The notes beneath the pieces were generated by a model. That model searched no databases, was not told where the DNA came from, and worked only from the letters and a program-made list of their open reading frames with translations. From Flavobacterium sp. (lineage in GTDB: Bacteria > Bacteroidota > Bacteroidia > Flavobacteriales > Flavobacteriaceae): DNA of 64,000 bases. The position numbers and the translations under genes are program-made. Where the stretch lies: contig NZ_JAHEBT010000053.1 of NCBI RefSeq assembly GCF_024642105.1, positions 248,001 through 312,000 of the forward strand, in the 5' to 3' direction. Shown here in pieces: positions 8,486-20,281 of the stretch (position 1 is its first letter; every line of letters begins with the position of its first letter).

Positions 8486-11458
8486 TTAAGCTTCTTTATG
8501 CTCTTTTTCAATTTGATTTTTATCTGATCTTGAGATCGTATCTACTAATACTGGAGTTGCGATAAATAATGAAGAATAAGTTCCCACTACAATACCAACT
8601 AACATCGCAAAGATAAATCCTCTGATTGATTCTCCACCGAAGATAAACATTGTTAATAAAACAATAATCATCATTAATGAAGTATTCAAGGTTCTTGACA
8701 AAGTAGTATTAATAGACGCATTTACGATATCTTCAAAAGTACCCTTACGTTTACCCATGATAAATTCTCTAATTCTGTCAAATACAATTACAGTATCGTT
8801 CATTGAGTAACCAATAACCGTTAAGATAGCCGCAATAAAGTGTTGGTCCATTTCCATGTGGAAAGGCATGAATTTATAACATAAAGAGTAAATTCCTAAT
8901 ACAAATATTACGTCATGCGCTACCGCTGCAATCGCTCCTAATGAATACTGCCACTTACGGAATGAAATCATTAAGTATAAGAAGATTACTGCCATGGCGC
9001 CTAAAACAGCCCAATATGAGTTTGTTTTGATATCTTCAGAGATAGAAGCACCTACTTTTGAAGCTTGCAATACCCCTACTTTTTTACCATCATACGAATT
9101 AATGAATTGATCGTAAGTAATACCAGTATAGTATTTTTGTAACGCTTTAAATAATTTTTCGTTTACTTCTTTATCAACATCTAAACCTTCTTCAGTAATT
9201 TTATATTTAGTCGTAAGTTTCAATTGATTGTCTGAACCAAAAATCTTTGCTTCAACCGTAGTACCAAATTCTTTTGATAATTCTTCAGATACAACAGATG
9301 CGTCAATTGGTTTTTCAAATTTCACTTGAAAAGTTCTTCCTCCAACAAAATCTACACCTTGATCTAATCCATTAACAAAAAAGATAGAAACTATACTTAC
9401 AATGACTACAATTGAAGAAAAAATGTAAGTGAATTTTTTAATCTTAATAAAATCAAAGTGGAAATTAGTAAACCAATTCTTCGTGATTGAAGTTGAAAAA
9501 GTCAAATTACTGTTTCTTGCAATATCTCTATCGATAAAAATTCTTGCAATAAAAATAGAGGTAAACAATGAAGTTACAATACCAATCAATAATGTCAAGG
9601 CAAAACCTTTAATCAATCCTGTCCCAAAAGTAAACAAAATAGCACCTGTCAAAATGTGAGTTACGTTAGCATCAATGATTGAACGCATGGCACCTTTCCA
9701 TCCATAAGAAGCAATTACCGTTTCAGATAATGATTTACCTTCTCTCAACTCTTCTTTTGCTCTTTCATAAATAATGATGTTCGCATCAACCGCAGTACCT
9801 AATGTTAAAACGATACCTGCAATACCTGGTAATGTCAATACAAAACCAAAACTTGCCATAATTCCGAATAAGAACAATAAGTTCAACAATAAAGCTAAAT
9901 TAGCATACCAACCCGCTTTACCATAATAAAACACCATCCATAAACAAACTAACAAGAAACCTACTATTGAAGAGATCGTACCTGCATCAATAGCAGCTTG
10001 TCCCAATGATGGCCCAACTACTTCTGATTGAATAATATCTGCTGAAGCTGGTAATTTACCTGCTTTTAAAACATTCGCTAAATCTTTAGTTTCAGTTACA
10101 TCAAAGTCACCAGAAATCTCTGATCTACCACCTGCAATTGGTCCACTAGATACTCCCGGAGCAGAATATACAACATTATCCAAAACAATAGCGATATTGC
10201 TTTTTTGAGTATACGCTTTTCCTGTTAATTCTTCCCAAGCTTTTGCTCCTTTACCGTTCATTTGCATAGAAACTGCTGGTTTTCCTAACTGATCAAATGT
10301 ATCACTTGCATCAGTAACTACACCACCACTCATTGCAGCAATATTATCTCTATTTCCCTTTAAAGCATACAATTCAACTGCATCAATTTCATTTGATTTT
10401 GCATCCTTAATTTTTGTTGGTTTTCCCCAAACAAATTTAGCATAACGTTGATCACCTGCTAATAAAATTCTGATGTCTGGTCTTCTTAAATATCCTCCAA
10501 CAACAGCTGTATCTTTTGGAGCAAAAATACCTAAAATTGGTCCACCACCTTGAGCAATAATTTTGTCCAACAAAGGATTGTTCCCTTTTTTAGTAGCAGC
10601 TGAATCTTTGGTATCAGCCAATAAAGAACTCAATGAGTCTTTAACTACTTTTTTAGGAGCTACTTTATTAATTTCTGTTTTTTTCAATGACTCATTGGCA
10701 GCCATCAAGAAATTACCAATTTCTTCTATCTTATACGTTTCCCAAAACTCTAATTGAGCCGTACTTTGTAATAATTTTTTAATTCTATCAACATCTTTAG
10801 CACCTGGAAGTTCTACAAGAATTCTACCTGACTCTCCTAATTTCTGGATGTTGGGTTGTGTTACACCAAATTTATCGATACGTTTTCTCAATACGCCAAA
10901 AGCACTTTCTACAGACTCATCAACTTTTCTTTTGATTACTTTTTGAACTTGTGCATCAGTCATTTGGAAATCTACCCCACCTTCTCCTTGTAAACTTCTG
11001 TTTGCAAAAATATCAGGCGACGCTAATTTTACTGTTCCTTTTGAGTTAGCCTCAAAAGCTTCAAAGAAAGCATCAATATAGGTTTGATTTCCTCTTTGAT
11101 TAGCAGTTGCATCAGCTAAAGACTTATTAAATACTGGATTTTTAGAGTTATTCGATAATCCTTTCAAGATGTCTTTTACAGAAACTTGAAGAATTACGTT
11201 GATTCCTCCTTCTAAGTCAAGACCTTTATTGATTTGTTTGTCTTTTACTTCGTTAAAAGTAAAATCAGAAAAACCAAGGTTAAAGACTTTCTCTTTACCA
11301 ATAGAATCTAAATATTTTAATTCTTTTTCAGGATTTCCTCCTGCAAAAGCTTTAGCATCACTTGCTACTTTATTAGCTACGAAAGTGAAAGAAAGTTGGT
11401 AAATACTTACCAATGCAAATAGAATTGCGAAAAATTTAATGAGGCCTTTATTCTGCAT
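8486..11458 (-). CDS. secDF: Protein translocase subunit SecDF (fused)
   Basis: Inner membrane part of the Sec translocase that uses the proton gradient to pull proteins across. The 990 residues are a natural fusion of SecD (first about 640) and SecF (the rest), the usual state in Bacteroidota. Seen: one N-terminal membrane segment, a large periplasmic P1 domain with [11 protein letters not shown], five C-terminal SecD membrane segments with [18 protein letters not shown], a second N-terminal-type membrane segment, the SecF motif VDFVGGR, and [16 protein letters not shown]. Its leader carries a good promoter and a 15-base palindrome. Confidence 0.96.
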   Translation of the reverse strand: MQNKGLIKFFAILFALVSIYQLSFTFVANKVASDAKAFAGGNPEKELKYLDSIGKEKVFNLGFSDFTFNEVKDKQINKGLDLEGGINVILQVSVKDILKGLSNNSKNPVFNKSLADATANQRGNQTYIDAFFEAFEANSKGTVKLASPDIFANRSLQGEGGVDFQMTDAQVQKVIKRKVDESVESAFGVLRKRIDKFGVTQPNIQKLGESGRILVELPGAKDVDRIKKLLQSTAQLEFWETYKIEEIGNFLMAANESLKKTEINKVAPKKVVKDSLSSLLADTKDSAATKKGNNPLLDKIIAQGGGPILGIFAPKDTAVVGGYLRRPDIRILLAGDQRYAKFVWGKPTKIKDAKSNEIDAVELYALKGNRDNIAAMSGGVVTDASDTFDQLGKPAVSMQMNGKGAKAWEELTGKAYTQKSNIAIVLDNVVYSAPGVSSGPIAGGRSEISGDFDVTETKDLANVLKAGKLPASADIIQSEVVGPSLGQAAIDAGTISSIVGFLLVCLWMVFYYGKAGWYANLALLLNLLFLFGIMASFGFVLTLPGIAGIVLTLGTAVDANIIIYERAKEELREGKSLSETVIASYGWKGAMRSIIDANVTHILTGAILFTFGTGLIKGFALTLLIGIVTSLFTSIFIARIFIDRDIARNSNLTFSTSITKNWFTNFHFDFIKIKKFTYIFSSIVVIVSIVSIFFVNGLDQGVDFVGGRTFQVKFEKPIDASVVSEELSKEFGTTVEAKIFGSDNQLKLTTKYKITEEGLDVDKEVNEKLFKALQKYYTGITYDQFINSYDGKKVGVLQASKVGASISEDIKTNSYWAVLGAMAVIFLYLMISFRKWQYSLGAIAAVAHDVIFVLGIYSLCYKFMPFHMEMDQHFIAAILTVIGYSMNDTVIVFDRIREFIMGKRKGTFEDIVNASINTTLSRTLNTSLMMIIVLLTMFIFGGESIRGFIFAMLVGIVVGTYSSLFIATPVLVDTISRSDKNQIEKEHKEA

Positions 11459-11503
11459 TATTACTAAAAATTAATTATTCTTTTATTTTAATTGTACTTA
11501 AAC

Positions 11504-11518
11504 CACTGTTAAACAGTG
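11504..11518. promoter_or_regulatory. 15-base palindrome in the secDF leader
   Basis: CACTGTT-A-AACAGTG, a perfect 7-bp inverted repeat about 65 bases downstream of the -7 box and 45 bases upstream of the secDF start. It could be an operator or a leader hairpin; no known regulator is assigned. Confidence 0.35.
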
Positions 11519-11581
11519 ATTAAAATCGCTTATCGAGACAAAAAATGCCTCAAAAAGCAATCCTTCTTTTTTTAAACCGAG

Positions 11582-11613
11582 CAAATATATAATTTAAGGT
11601 TAAGATTAACCAA
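11582..11613 (-). promoter_or_regulatory. secDF promoter, Bacteroidota sigma-A type
   Basis: On the minus strand TTG (11613-11611), 21 bases, then TATATTTG (11589-11582), a perfect TAnnTTTG -7 box. It gives a leader of about 115 bases. Confidence 0.65.
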
Positions 11614-11638
11614 TTTATTTGTCAATTAATCTCATAAA

Positions 11639-11662
11639 AAAGACTGCAAAAAAGCAGTCTTT
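11639..11662 (-). terminator. Terminator of mdh
   Basis: Perfect stem AAAGACTGC (11639-11647) with GCAGTCTTT (11654-11662), A6 loop, T-run on the minus strand. Confidence 0.88.
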
Positions 11663-11680
11663 TCAATTTATATGAAAAAA

Positions 11681-12616
11681 TTATGCTAAAACCGATTTTA
11701 AATCGGCATTCATATTTCTAACAGCATCCGCACTTTTAGCAAATAATGCTTTTTCTGCATCATTCAATGTAATATCAACGATTTGCTCCACTCCGTTTTT
11801 ACCAATAATACAAGGAACACCAATACAAATATCGTTTTGTCCGTATTCTCCTTCCAAGAAAACAGAACAAGCAATCATTTTCTTTTGGTCATTCAAAATA
11901 CTATCTACCAAGTAGGCTACTGAAGCTCCTGGCGCATACCAAGCTGAAGTTCCTAAAAGCCCTGTTAAAGTAGCACCTCCAACCATAGTTGATGCAGCCA
12001 CTTTTTCTAATGCTTCTTGCGAAAGAAATTCAGAAACTGGAATACCATTGTAAGAAGCTAAACGAGTTAACGGAATCATAGTGGTATCACCGTGACCTCC
12101 AATTACCATAGCAGAAACATCATTAGATGGTTTATCCAAAGCTTGTGACAAATAGTATCTAAAACGAGAACTATCTAAAGCACCTCCCATTCCAATAATT
12201 CTATTTTTAGGCAAACCTGTTGATTTCAATGCCAAATACGTCATCGTATCCATTGGGTTTGACACTACTACTACAATTGTATTAGGAGAATGAACTAAAA
12301 TATTCTCAGCAACTGTTTTCACGATGCCTGCATTAATTCCAATCAATTCTTCACGAGTCATTCCAGGTTTTCTTGGAATACCTGATGTAATTACTACCAC
12401 ATCACTATTCGCTGTTTTAGAGTAATCATTAGTCACCCCAATTACTTTGGTATTAAAACCTGTATTCGTAGCACATTGCATAATATCCATAGCTTTACCT
12501 TCAGCAAAACCTTCTTTAATATCCAATAAAACTACTTCGCTTGCAATGCCTCTATAAGAAATAACATCCGCACAGGTTGCTCCCACATTCCCTGCTCCTA
12601 CAATTGTAACTTTCAT
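11681..12616 (-). CDS. mdh: Malate dehydrogenase
   Basis: NAD-dependent TCA-cycle enzyme, malate to oxaloacetate. The 311 residues carry the Rossmann motif GAGNVG (7-12), the mobile-loop arginines R82 and R88 in GIPRKPGMTRE (Arg there marks malate rather than lactate specificity), R151 and the catalytic H175 in IGGHGDT. It belongs to the LDH-like MDH group. It lies 54 bases downstream of gyrB on the same strand, so it may be cotranscribed. Confidence 0.95.
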   Translation of the reverse strand: MKVTIVGAGNVGATCADVISYRGIASEVVLLDIKEGFAEGKAMDIMQCATNTGFNTKVIGVTNDYSKTANSDVVVITSGIPRKPGMTREELIGINAGIVKTVAENILVHSPNTIVVVVSNPMDTMTYLALKSTGLPKNRIIGMGGALDSSRFRYYLSQALDKPSNDVSAMVIGGHGDTTMIPLTRLASYNGIPVSEFLSQEALEKVAASTMVGGATLTGLLGTSAWYAPGASVAYLVDSILNDQKKMIACSVFLEGEYGQNDICIGVPCIIGKNGVEQIVDITLNDAEKALFAKSADAVRNMNADLKSVLA

Positions 12617-12670
12617 ATTTTTATATTTTAAAAATTATTTTATTTTCTAAAATTAGAATGAAGCTCTAAG

Positions 12671-14623
<1,953 letters not shown>

Positions 14624-14648
14624 CTAAAATGTAAAATTGTATAACAAG

Positions 14649-14656
14649 CAAATATA
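14649..14656 (-). promoter_or_regulatory. gyrB promoter -7 box
   Basis: TATATTTG on the minus strand, a perfect TAnnTTTG box 35 bases upstream of the gyrB start. No TTG -33 box at the usual distance is seen, so it is partial evidence. Confidence 0.45.
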
Positions 14657-14734
14657 TAAAAACAGGGGATATTTGAGAAGGAAATTGCCCTTTATAAATG
14701 TTAAGTTATCAACATTTGTTTATATTTTAAACAA

Positions 14735-14768
14735 AAAAAGACGTTCTTCTTACGAAAAACGTCTTTTT
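14735..14768 (-). terminator. Terminator of asnB
   Basis: Perfect stem AAAAAGACGTT (14735-14745) with AACGTCTTTTT (14758-14768); on the minus strand the hairpin ends in a T-run. Confidence 0.88.
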
Positions 14769-14795
14769 ATCAACATTATTTGAACTAATCTAATC

Positions 14796-16397
14796 TTATT
14801 TAGCAATCTCAACATCCGCTTGAACGTGAGCAGCATTGGCTCTACCACTTGGATCTTGGTTCTCTTGCCATTTCGGAATCCATTTTCTTACTGTTTGTGC
14901 AGCACTTACTTGTGGATAGTATTTATGAAATATCGATCTGTAGAAATACGCTTCTTTAGTCGTTGGCGTGTTGTACGGAAACTCAGCCTCTGCACCCGCT
15001 AATTGCTCGTCAGTAACTTGAGACGAACAGTATTCAATCAATTGATCAATCCAGTTGTACCCTACACCATCAGAGAATTGCTCTTTTTGTCTCCACAATA
15101 CCTCATCTGGTAAATACGGATTATCTGGCGTATCAAATGCTTTTCTTAAAATATATTTCTCTCTACCTTCATAGGTCTTCGGCATTTTTTCTTCCGCTTT
15201 AATACGAACTGCCATATCCAAGAACGCTTTATCTAAGAATGGAACCCTAGCCTCTAAACCGTGAGCCATCGTTGATTTATCTGCTCTTAATAAGTCGGCA
15301 GTAAATAATTTTTGAACTCTCTCAATCGTTTCTTTTTGGAAATCTTCTACCGTTGGTGCATTTCTAAAATACAAATACCCTCCAAAAATCTCATCAGCAC
15401 CTTCTCCTGAAAGCACTACTTTAATTCCCATATCGGTAATGGCTTTAGACAAGAAATACATTGGCGTACTTGCACGAATAGACGTTACATCATACGTTTC
15501 TAAATGCCAAATCAATTTGTCTAAGATTTCGATACCTTGCTCAATAGTAAAATGTACTTCGTGGTGTTCTGTTTCTAAAAACTCCGCTACTTTTTTAGCT
15601 GCTTTAGCGTCTGGCGCATCGGCATCTAAACCAATTGAAAACGAATGTAATTTTTTACCACTTTCTTTCAATAATCGTGAAGCGATTGAAGAAGTCAAAG
15701 ACGAATCCAAACCTCCTGAAAGCAGTACTCCAATTGGCACATCACTCATTAAACGTTTGCGAGTTGCCTCAGTTAAAGTCTCTCTAATTAAATCCAAATC
15801 TAAATCTTGATCTGCTTTAGTATAATCTTCGTATTCTGGTTGGTAGTATTTTACAAAACCAGTGTTAGGTGTATAATAATGTCCTGGAGGAAATGTTGAG
15901 AACGTTTTACATTGGTCTGCAATAGGTTTCATTTCAGAAGCAAAATAGATTCTTCCTCTATCATCCAAACCGTAGTACAATGGCTTCACTCCCATTGGGT
16001 CTCTACCTGCAATAAAATCATCTCCATCAACCACAACAAAAGCCCAATCTCCATCTAACATGTTACAGAAATCGTATTTGAATTCTTCATACAAATGAAC
16101 AATTACTTCTGAATCGGATTTGGTTCTGAAAGTATGCCCTTTCAAAACTCCATCTCGCAATGCTTGGTGATTGTAAACCTCTCCATTATGCACCATCCAA
16201 GCAGTTGAAGTCCCCTGAATAGGTTGACGTCCTGAATGCAAGTCAATAATTGACAAACGCTCATGACTTAAAATATGTCCATTCTCTGTAATATGCAAAT
16301 CACTTTCATCTGGACCACGGTGTGTCATTCTTTTTGAAAGTTCTCTCACTAATTGTTCATCTTTTCCTTTTCCTATGATGGCTAATATTCCGCACAT
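14796..16397 (-). CDS. asnB: Asparagine synthase B (glutamine-hydrolysing)
   Basis: Makes asparagine from aspartate, ATP and glutamine in the cytoplasm. The N-terminal class II amidotransferase domain begins with the nucleophile Cys directly after Met (MCGILA), followed by RGPD, HERLSIID and NGEVYNH. The C-terminal synthetase domain has the PP-loop SGGLDSS (227-233) and the GEGADEIFGGY motif. Length 533 residues, normal for the family. A CATCTTTG sequence, close to the -7 consensus, lies about 40 bases upstream. Confidence 0.95.
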   Translation of the reverse strand: MCGILAIIGKGKDEQLVRELSKRMTHRGPDESDLHITENGHILSHERLSIIDLHSGRQPIQGTSTAWMVHNGEVYNHQALRDGVLKGHTFRTKSDSEVIVHLYEEFKYDFCNMLDGDWAFVVVDGDDFIAGRDPMGVKPLYYGLDDRGRIYFASEMKPIADQCKTFSTFPPGHYYTPNTGFVKYYQPEYEDYTKADQDLDLDLIRETLTEATRKRLMSDVPIGVLLSGGLDSSLTSSIASRLLKESGKKLHSFSIGLDADAPDAKAAKKVAEFLETEHHEVHFTIEQGIEILDKLIWHLETYDVTSIRASTPMYFLSKAITDMGIKVVLSGEGADEIFGGYLYFRNAPTVEDFQKETIERVQKLFTADLLRADKSTMAHGLEARVPFLDKAFLDMAVRIKAEEKMPKTYEGREKYILRKAFDTPDNPYLPDEVLWRQKEQFSDGVGYNWIDQLIEYCSSQVTDEQLAGAEAEFPYNTPTTKEAYFYRSIFHKYYPQVSAAQTVRKWIPKWQENQDPSGRANAAHVQADVEIAK

Positions 16398-16762
16398 AAT
16401 CTTAAAAATTTACTTTTTGTTATTTTGATACGGCAAAGATGGTTTAAAAGTTACGATTGAAAAACATAAAATCTATTTTTAGTTATAAAATAAAACCAAA
16501 TAATTAATTTTATAGCAAAAATGTAATTTAAAGTAAAAGAAATTGAAACCTAAAGTTAAAAACTGTAAAAAGGGAAGTTTTTTTAGTGGTTCTTGAGGTT
16601 ATAATAGTGAAGACTGTTTGGTCTTGTTGACAACGTTATTCCACTTTGCGATGGCTAGAAGTTCGTAACCCTCAATATTCAACTTAACGAAAACGTGATG
16701 CAAAACGGTAATTCTACTAAATTCCAGCTAGCTCAAATGACTATTCCAAGAGTTTTTTTTTA
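16398..16762. other. 365-base gap without a recognisable gene
   Basis: Left of the asnB start. AT-rich, with stop codons in all frames and no strong hairpin. It holds only the asnB promoter region near 16434 and a short GTTGACAAC palindrome around 16627. It may be the decayed end of whatever the next two hypothetical genes belonged to, but that is a guess. Confidence 0.5.
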
Positions 16763-17206
16763 TTACTCCACGGTTTCCAGGTGTCTCCATTCAACTGGGT
16801 AAACTACAAATTCTAAATCATTTATTATTTCTATCAGATAGGTGTTGAATATTCCGTTTTTATTATATCGTGGATATATTTTTCCGAATTTTTTAATCAT
16901 AGCTTCTTTATTATCGATTCTCCATTGTTTTTCTAATTTTTCTACCTCTTCAAAACTTACCGTAGTGTAATTTTTTAATTTGCAAATTGACAAAGTATCG
17001 GATTTGTTTTGCCACAAAAAACTTCCTCCTGTTTCACAAAAAATGTTAAAAACTATCCCATTTTCATCTTCTTTATAAAATTTCATATTTCTGGGACACT
17101 TTTTATCAATTTTAAATTCTAGATATATCGGCTTTTTCTCTATTTTTTGTCCATAAATATTGAGCATAAAAAGTAAAAAATAACTATTAATTAAAATACG
17201 GTTCAT
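16763..17206 (-). CDS. Hypothetical exported protein
   Basis: I do not recognise this 147-residue protein. It starts with a likely signal peptide (hydrophobic stretch about 6-17, cleavage near IYGQ), then a charged domain with two Cys (CPRNMKFY and FCETGG) that could form a disulfide in the periplasm. The gene is AT-rich. Its ATG overlaps by 16 bases the stop of a 32-codon reading frame that continues the upstream membrane protein in a shifted frame (see the 17263 gene). Confidence 0.6.
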   Translation of the reverse strand: MNRILINSYFLLFMLNIYGQKIEKKPIYLEFKIDKKCPRNMKFYKEDENGIVFNIFCETGGSFLWQNKSDTLSICKLKNYTTVSFEEVEKLEKQWRIDNKEAMIKKFGKIYPRYNKNGIFNTYLIEIINDLEFVVYPVEWRHLETVE

Positions 17207-17262
17207 CTTGATAAATTTTTTGAAGTGAATTATTTATTTGATCTCTTTGTGCTTGTGATAAA

Positions 17263-17556
17263 TTAGTCCAAGCGGAAGTTACTTTTTATCCAGCTATTTA
17301 TTACGCTTCCATATTCCAAAAACAAAAATATTAGAGCTATATTTGTTACAATTATAGCAATCACAACTTTCAAAGTTTCAATATTTTTACTTCTGTACAG
17401 CAAAATCCCATTTATAATTAACTGTAAAAGAGCAAACATACAATTGAACATAACTATAGCAATATCTCCACCGGAAACACCTACATTCAAATAGAATATT
17501 AAGCAAAACATTAAAACGCTTAATATTACATTTCCCAAAATCCATTTTGTTTGCAT
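17263..17556 (-). CDS. Hypothetical small membrane protein, possibly frameshifted at its 3' end
   Basis: Unrecognised 97-residue protein with three predicted membrane helices (about 7-25, 33-54 and 62-82). It ends in IKSNFRLD. One base fewer in the A5 run of its antepenultimate region (plus 17283-17287) would let it continue as IKVTSAWTNLSQ for 32 more residues, ending in DEPYFN at 17192, in a good protein-like reading frame. The shorter form may therefore be a frameshifted copy. Direction and spacing suggest one transcript with the 16763 gene. Confidence 0.5.
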   Translation of the reverse strand: MQTKWILGNVILSVLMFCLIFYLNVGVSGGDIAIVMFNCMFALLQLIINGILLYRSKNIETLKVVIAIIVTNIALIFLFLEYGSVINSWIKSNFRLD

Positions 17557-17626
17557 TGTAAATATTTTTATTATAAACCCGAGTTGTAAAGAAGGGATGG
17601 AATTATCACTAACCTGTATATAGACA

Positions 17627-17679
17627 AAACAAACCTTTGCAACACACCCGTTTTCAAGTAGATAAGCGAAGGTTTGTTT
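17627..17679. repeat. 11-bp inverted repeat in an intergenic gap
   Basis: AAACAAACCTT (17627-17637) and AAGGTTTGTTT (17669-17679) face each other over a 31-base loop. It has no T-run right after it, so it is not a typical terminator. It sits between the GreA/B-like gene and the small membrane protein gene. Confidence 0.5.
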
Positions 17680-17814
17680 CGCTTTGTTATATTCTCAAAT
17701 ATATTAATTTTTCTCACCAATCATTAAAGAGAATTCTGGCGCGACAAAGTTCATTACAAATCCAAAGGCTTAGCTATCATCTAAAAGTTCGTAGTAATAG
17801 ATAAAACAGCATTT

Positions 17815-18267
17815 TTATTCAATGCTCTCAATACAATAGTGAGCCCCATTAATCTCAAAAGTAAACCCTATTGGATTTCCCATCAACTTACTACCCAAAG
17901 GCGATTGTGGCGACAAGGCGATTACATTAACCCCTTCAATAGCAACCTTAGGCAAAGCGACACTGAGGTACAAATAAATGCCATTGGCTTTGACCAAACT
18001 CCCCAAAGCAATCGTTTCTGTTACTTTTAATGGATTCATTTTATCTAAAATAGCTTTTTGAGCTAAGACTTCGCTCAATTTATGATTCAATTTTTCTTGT
18101 TCGATATGCATCATCGACAAAGCCGTTTCGTGCTTATCGCCTGCAGAACCTTTGGCATCGTTTTTAGAATCTTCCGTCAATGCCGAAATCATATCCCGAA
18201 AGACATCAATTCGATCTTGAACCAACTGTAAGTAATAGGTGTGCGTTTTTTGTTTGAAAGTGGTCAA
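17815..18267 (-). CDS. GreA/GreB C-terminal domain-like protein
   Basis: 150 residues with an N-terminal helical region, probably a coiled coil (about 1-75), and a C-terminal FKBP-like domain that resembles the GreA/GreB elongation factor C-terminus (ALSPQSPLGSKLMG near 120-133). In GreA the coiled coil enters the RNA polymerase channel to trigger transcript cleavage; whether this protein does so is unknown because the acidic tip is not obvious. No ATG lies between the upstream stop and TTG 18267, so I take TTG; the internal ATG at residue 27 would remove part of the helix. Confidence 0.65.
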   Translation of the reverse strand: MTTFKQKTHTYYLQLVQDRIDVFRDMISALTEDSKNDAKGSAGDKHETALSMMHIEQEKLNHKLSEVLAQKAILDKMNPLKVTETIALGSLVKANGIYLYLSVALPKVAIEGVNVIALSPQSPLGSKLMGNPIGFTFEINGAHYCIESIE

Positions 18268-18309
18268 AATAGAATCGTATTAAAAGCCGTTAGCTGAAAT
18301 TATCAAAAA

Positions 18310-18429
18310 CGTCAGTTCGAGTGTTTTTTGCATAATGAAATGAAGCAAAAAATGTATCGAGAACCGTTTTTGATGATAAATTTTCTTGTTCTCGATACGA
18401 TTTTCTAACGAAAATCACTCGAACTGACG
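18310..18429. repeat. Structured intergenic repeat, family B, copies 2 and 3 as an inverted pair
   Basis: Left unit: CGTCAGTTCGAGTG (18310-18323), inner hairpin TTTTTTGC / GCAAAAAA (18324-18352), TGTATCGAGAAC (18353-18364). Right unit, inverted: GTTCTCGATAC (18388-18398), inner hairpin GATTTTC-TAAC-GAAAATC (18399-18416), CACTCGAACTGACG (18416-18429). The boxes match but the inner stems differ, as they do in the copy at 6109-6166. The pair lies between the beta-barrel and GreA/B-like genes, and may also act as a terminator. Confidence 0.65.
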
Positions 18430-18469
18430 AAAATTTACAATCTAAAAACAATTTCATCCAACGTGTTAA

Positions 18470-20236
18470 TTAAAAATCAAATTTATAATTCGCACCCAAT
18501 ACCACTTGAAATCCTTGAACGGGGTAGTTCAACCATTTTTGATACGCCTGATTAGCAATGTTATTGGCTTTCAAAAAGGCAGTCAATCGTTCACTGTGTT
18601 TGTACCCCACATGAGCATTCAAATCAATATACGATTTCAAAGTCGTTGGAACATACGTTGGCGGATAAACATAAATCAAATCATTATTGATTTGTAAATC
18701 TTTTCGGGAATCCACAAAAAACACATCCGCACCAACGTACCATTTTGTATTTATGGTATAATCTACATTCGCATTCAATTGTATCGCTGGCAAATTCCAT
18801 GCTTCTGCTTGTGTTTTTGTGTTGTAAACAGACAACGTACCATTGGCACCAAAACTAATTGCTTCGGTAATATCGGCTTTCAATTCACCAAAGAAGCGTA
18901 CCGTTTTGACATTATCATAGACCACTTGTAGCGAATTTCCATACGCATAGGGTCCGTAGTTGAAATTGGCCGAAAAATCATTGCTTTTGAATAGGGCTTT
19001 GTTATTCTCATCTATGAACGAACCTCTAATATTATAGCTTATATTGTCTGCCAATTTACCTTTTAAACCGGCAAAAACATCATACTTTTTATTGGTTGGC
19101 GCAATTTGCAAAGTAGGCGACAAAAACGGATTTTCGTCCACAAAATTCAAATAGGAATTTTGGTCTAGTCCACCTTCAGCTCCGGTATAGAAAATCATTA
19201 AATCACCCACTATTTTATGAGAGGCTGTAACTTGTGGATACCAAAATAACTTGTTGTTACTGTTTTTAGTATCTAAACTATAGTACAATCCCAAACCTAA
19301 ATGCATGGTCCAATTGTCTTTTTCCAATTCATAACTTGGAGAAAGTCCGAAATTAGTATATCCATATTCTAGTGGTTCCGTATTCGTTCGGGTGAAATTA
19401 TGATCGAATTTACCTCCCAAATAATCCACGATAGCATTCAATTGTATGTCTTTGCCAAAAGCAGCAAATTGAAACGACGGTTTGGCATAAAATCGATTTT
19501 CAGAAGAACCAAATGCATCTGAAAAATGAGCAAATTTAAAACTTGAAGCCTCCAAAATACTCTCATTAAATTCTATTTTAGAGTCTAATGTAATGGTATT
19601 ATAAGATTGTTTTGGATTGATTCCTGCCACCAAAATATCATGAGCAGAAGGCAACAATGTATTCATGAATGCTGTTGGCAATCCATACCAATGATAAATC
19701 TGATTTTGATAGCCTAAATTAATATTCCAAGACAATTCTTTTGCTTCGGCACCATAGGTTACATCCAAAGAAGTATCGTAAAATGAACTATTCAATTCTG
19801 TTCCTTTAATACCGCCTTGAGAAGAAAGATGACGCAACATTCCCGCCACATATTCTTCTGAATTCAAATCTTGAGTGGCAAACAACTCTGCATTCAATGT
19901 CCCGAAATTCCCTCCTCCAAAAGTGGCATAACTTTTATAAAAACGACCTAATTCTTCCTTATCAACGTCTTCAGCACCGCCCTTTGAAGGTGTAAAAGTT
20001 GAAGCCACTGGGAAAGAAAAGATACTGTACTTCACCGTTTCTTTTGCAGTGGTTCCTTCCTCATTTAAAGCAGGCGTTTCTTTTATTTTAAACGCATCCG
20101 AAATAGTTGGCGTATATGATTTTACCACATTTACTTCTTCCGTTCGCATTTTTTCTTGTTTTTTTTGTGCCAAAGCCAATGAACTCCATGCTAAACTAAG
20201 CGCAAACACTGTATATTTTAAACTATTTTTTTTCAT
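18470..20236 (-). CDS. Outer membrane beta-barrel protein, TonB-dependent receptor-like
   Basis: 588 residues with a clear signal peptide (cleavage after LALA), a short polar region with VNVVKSYTPTISDA, and then a long series of alternating hydrophobic beta strands ending in a Phe-terminal strand (NYKFDF), the outer membrane barrel signature. It lacks the plug domain and the TonB box of full receptors, so TonB-dependent transport is not shown. It sits close to a PhzF gene and a 1002-residue TPR protein on the same strand, which suggests a barrel with a periplasmic partner. Confidence 0.7.
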   Translation of the reverse strand: MKKNSLKYTVFALSLAWSSLALAQKKQEKMRTEEVNVVKSYTPTISDAFKIKETPALNEEGTTAKETVKYSIFSFPVASTFTPSKGGAEDVDKEELGRFYKSYATFGGGNFGTLNAELFATQDLNSEEYVAGMLRHLSSQGGIKGTELNSSFYDTSLDVTYGAEAKELSWNINLGYQNQIYHWYGLPTAFMNTLLPSAHDILVAGINPKQSYNTITLDSKIEFNESILEASSFKFAHFSDAFGSSENRFYAKPSFQFAAFGKDIQLNAIVDYLGGKFDHNFTRTNTEPLEYGYTNFGLSPSYELEKDNWTMHLGLGLYYSLDTKNSNNKLFWYPQVTASHKIVGDLMIFYTGAEGGLDQNSYLNFVDENPFLSPTLQIAPTNKKYDVFAGLKGKLADNISYNIRGSFIDENNKALFKSNDFSANFNYGPYAYGNSLQVVYDNVKTVRFFGELKADITEAISFGANGTLSVYNTKTQAEAWNLPAIQLNANVDYTINTKWYVGADVFFVDSRKDLQINNDLIYVYPPTYVPTTLKSYIDLNAHVGYKHSERLTAFLKANNIANQAYQKWLNYPVQGFQVVLGANYKFDF

Positions 20237-20281
20237 ATTATTTATTATTAAACCAACTGTAAATAGCCGTTTTATTAAAAA

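Noticed and set aside
15439..15810. 123-codon open frame antisense to asnB
   Set aside because: asnB is certain there, and the composition is that of a mirror frame.
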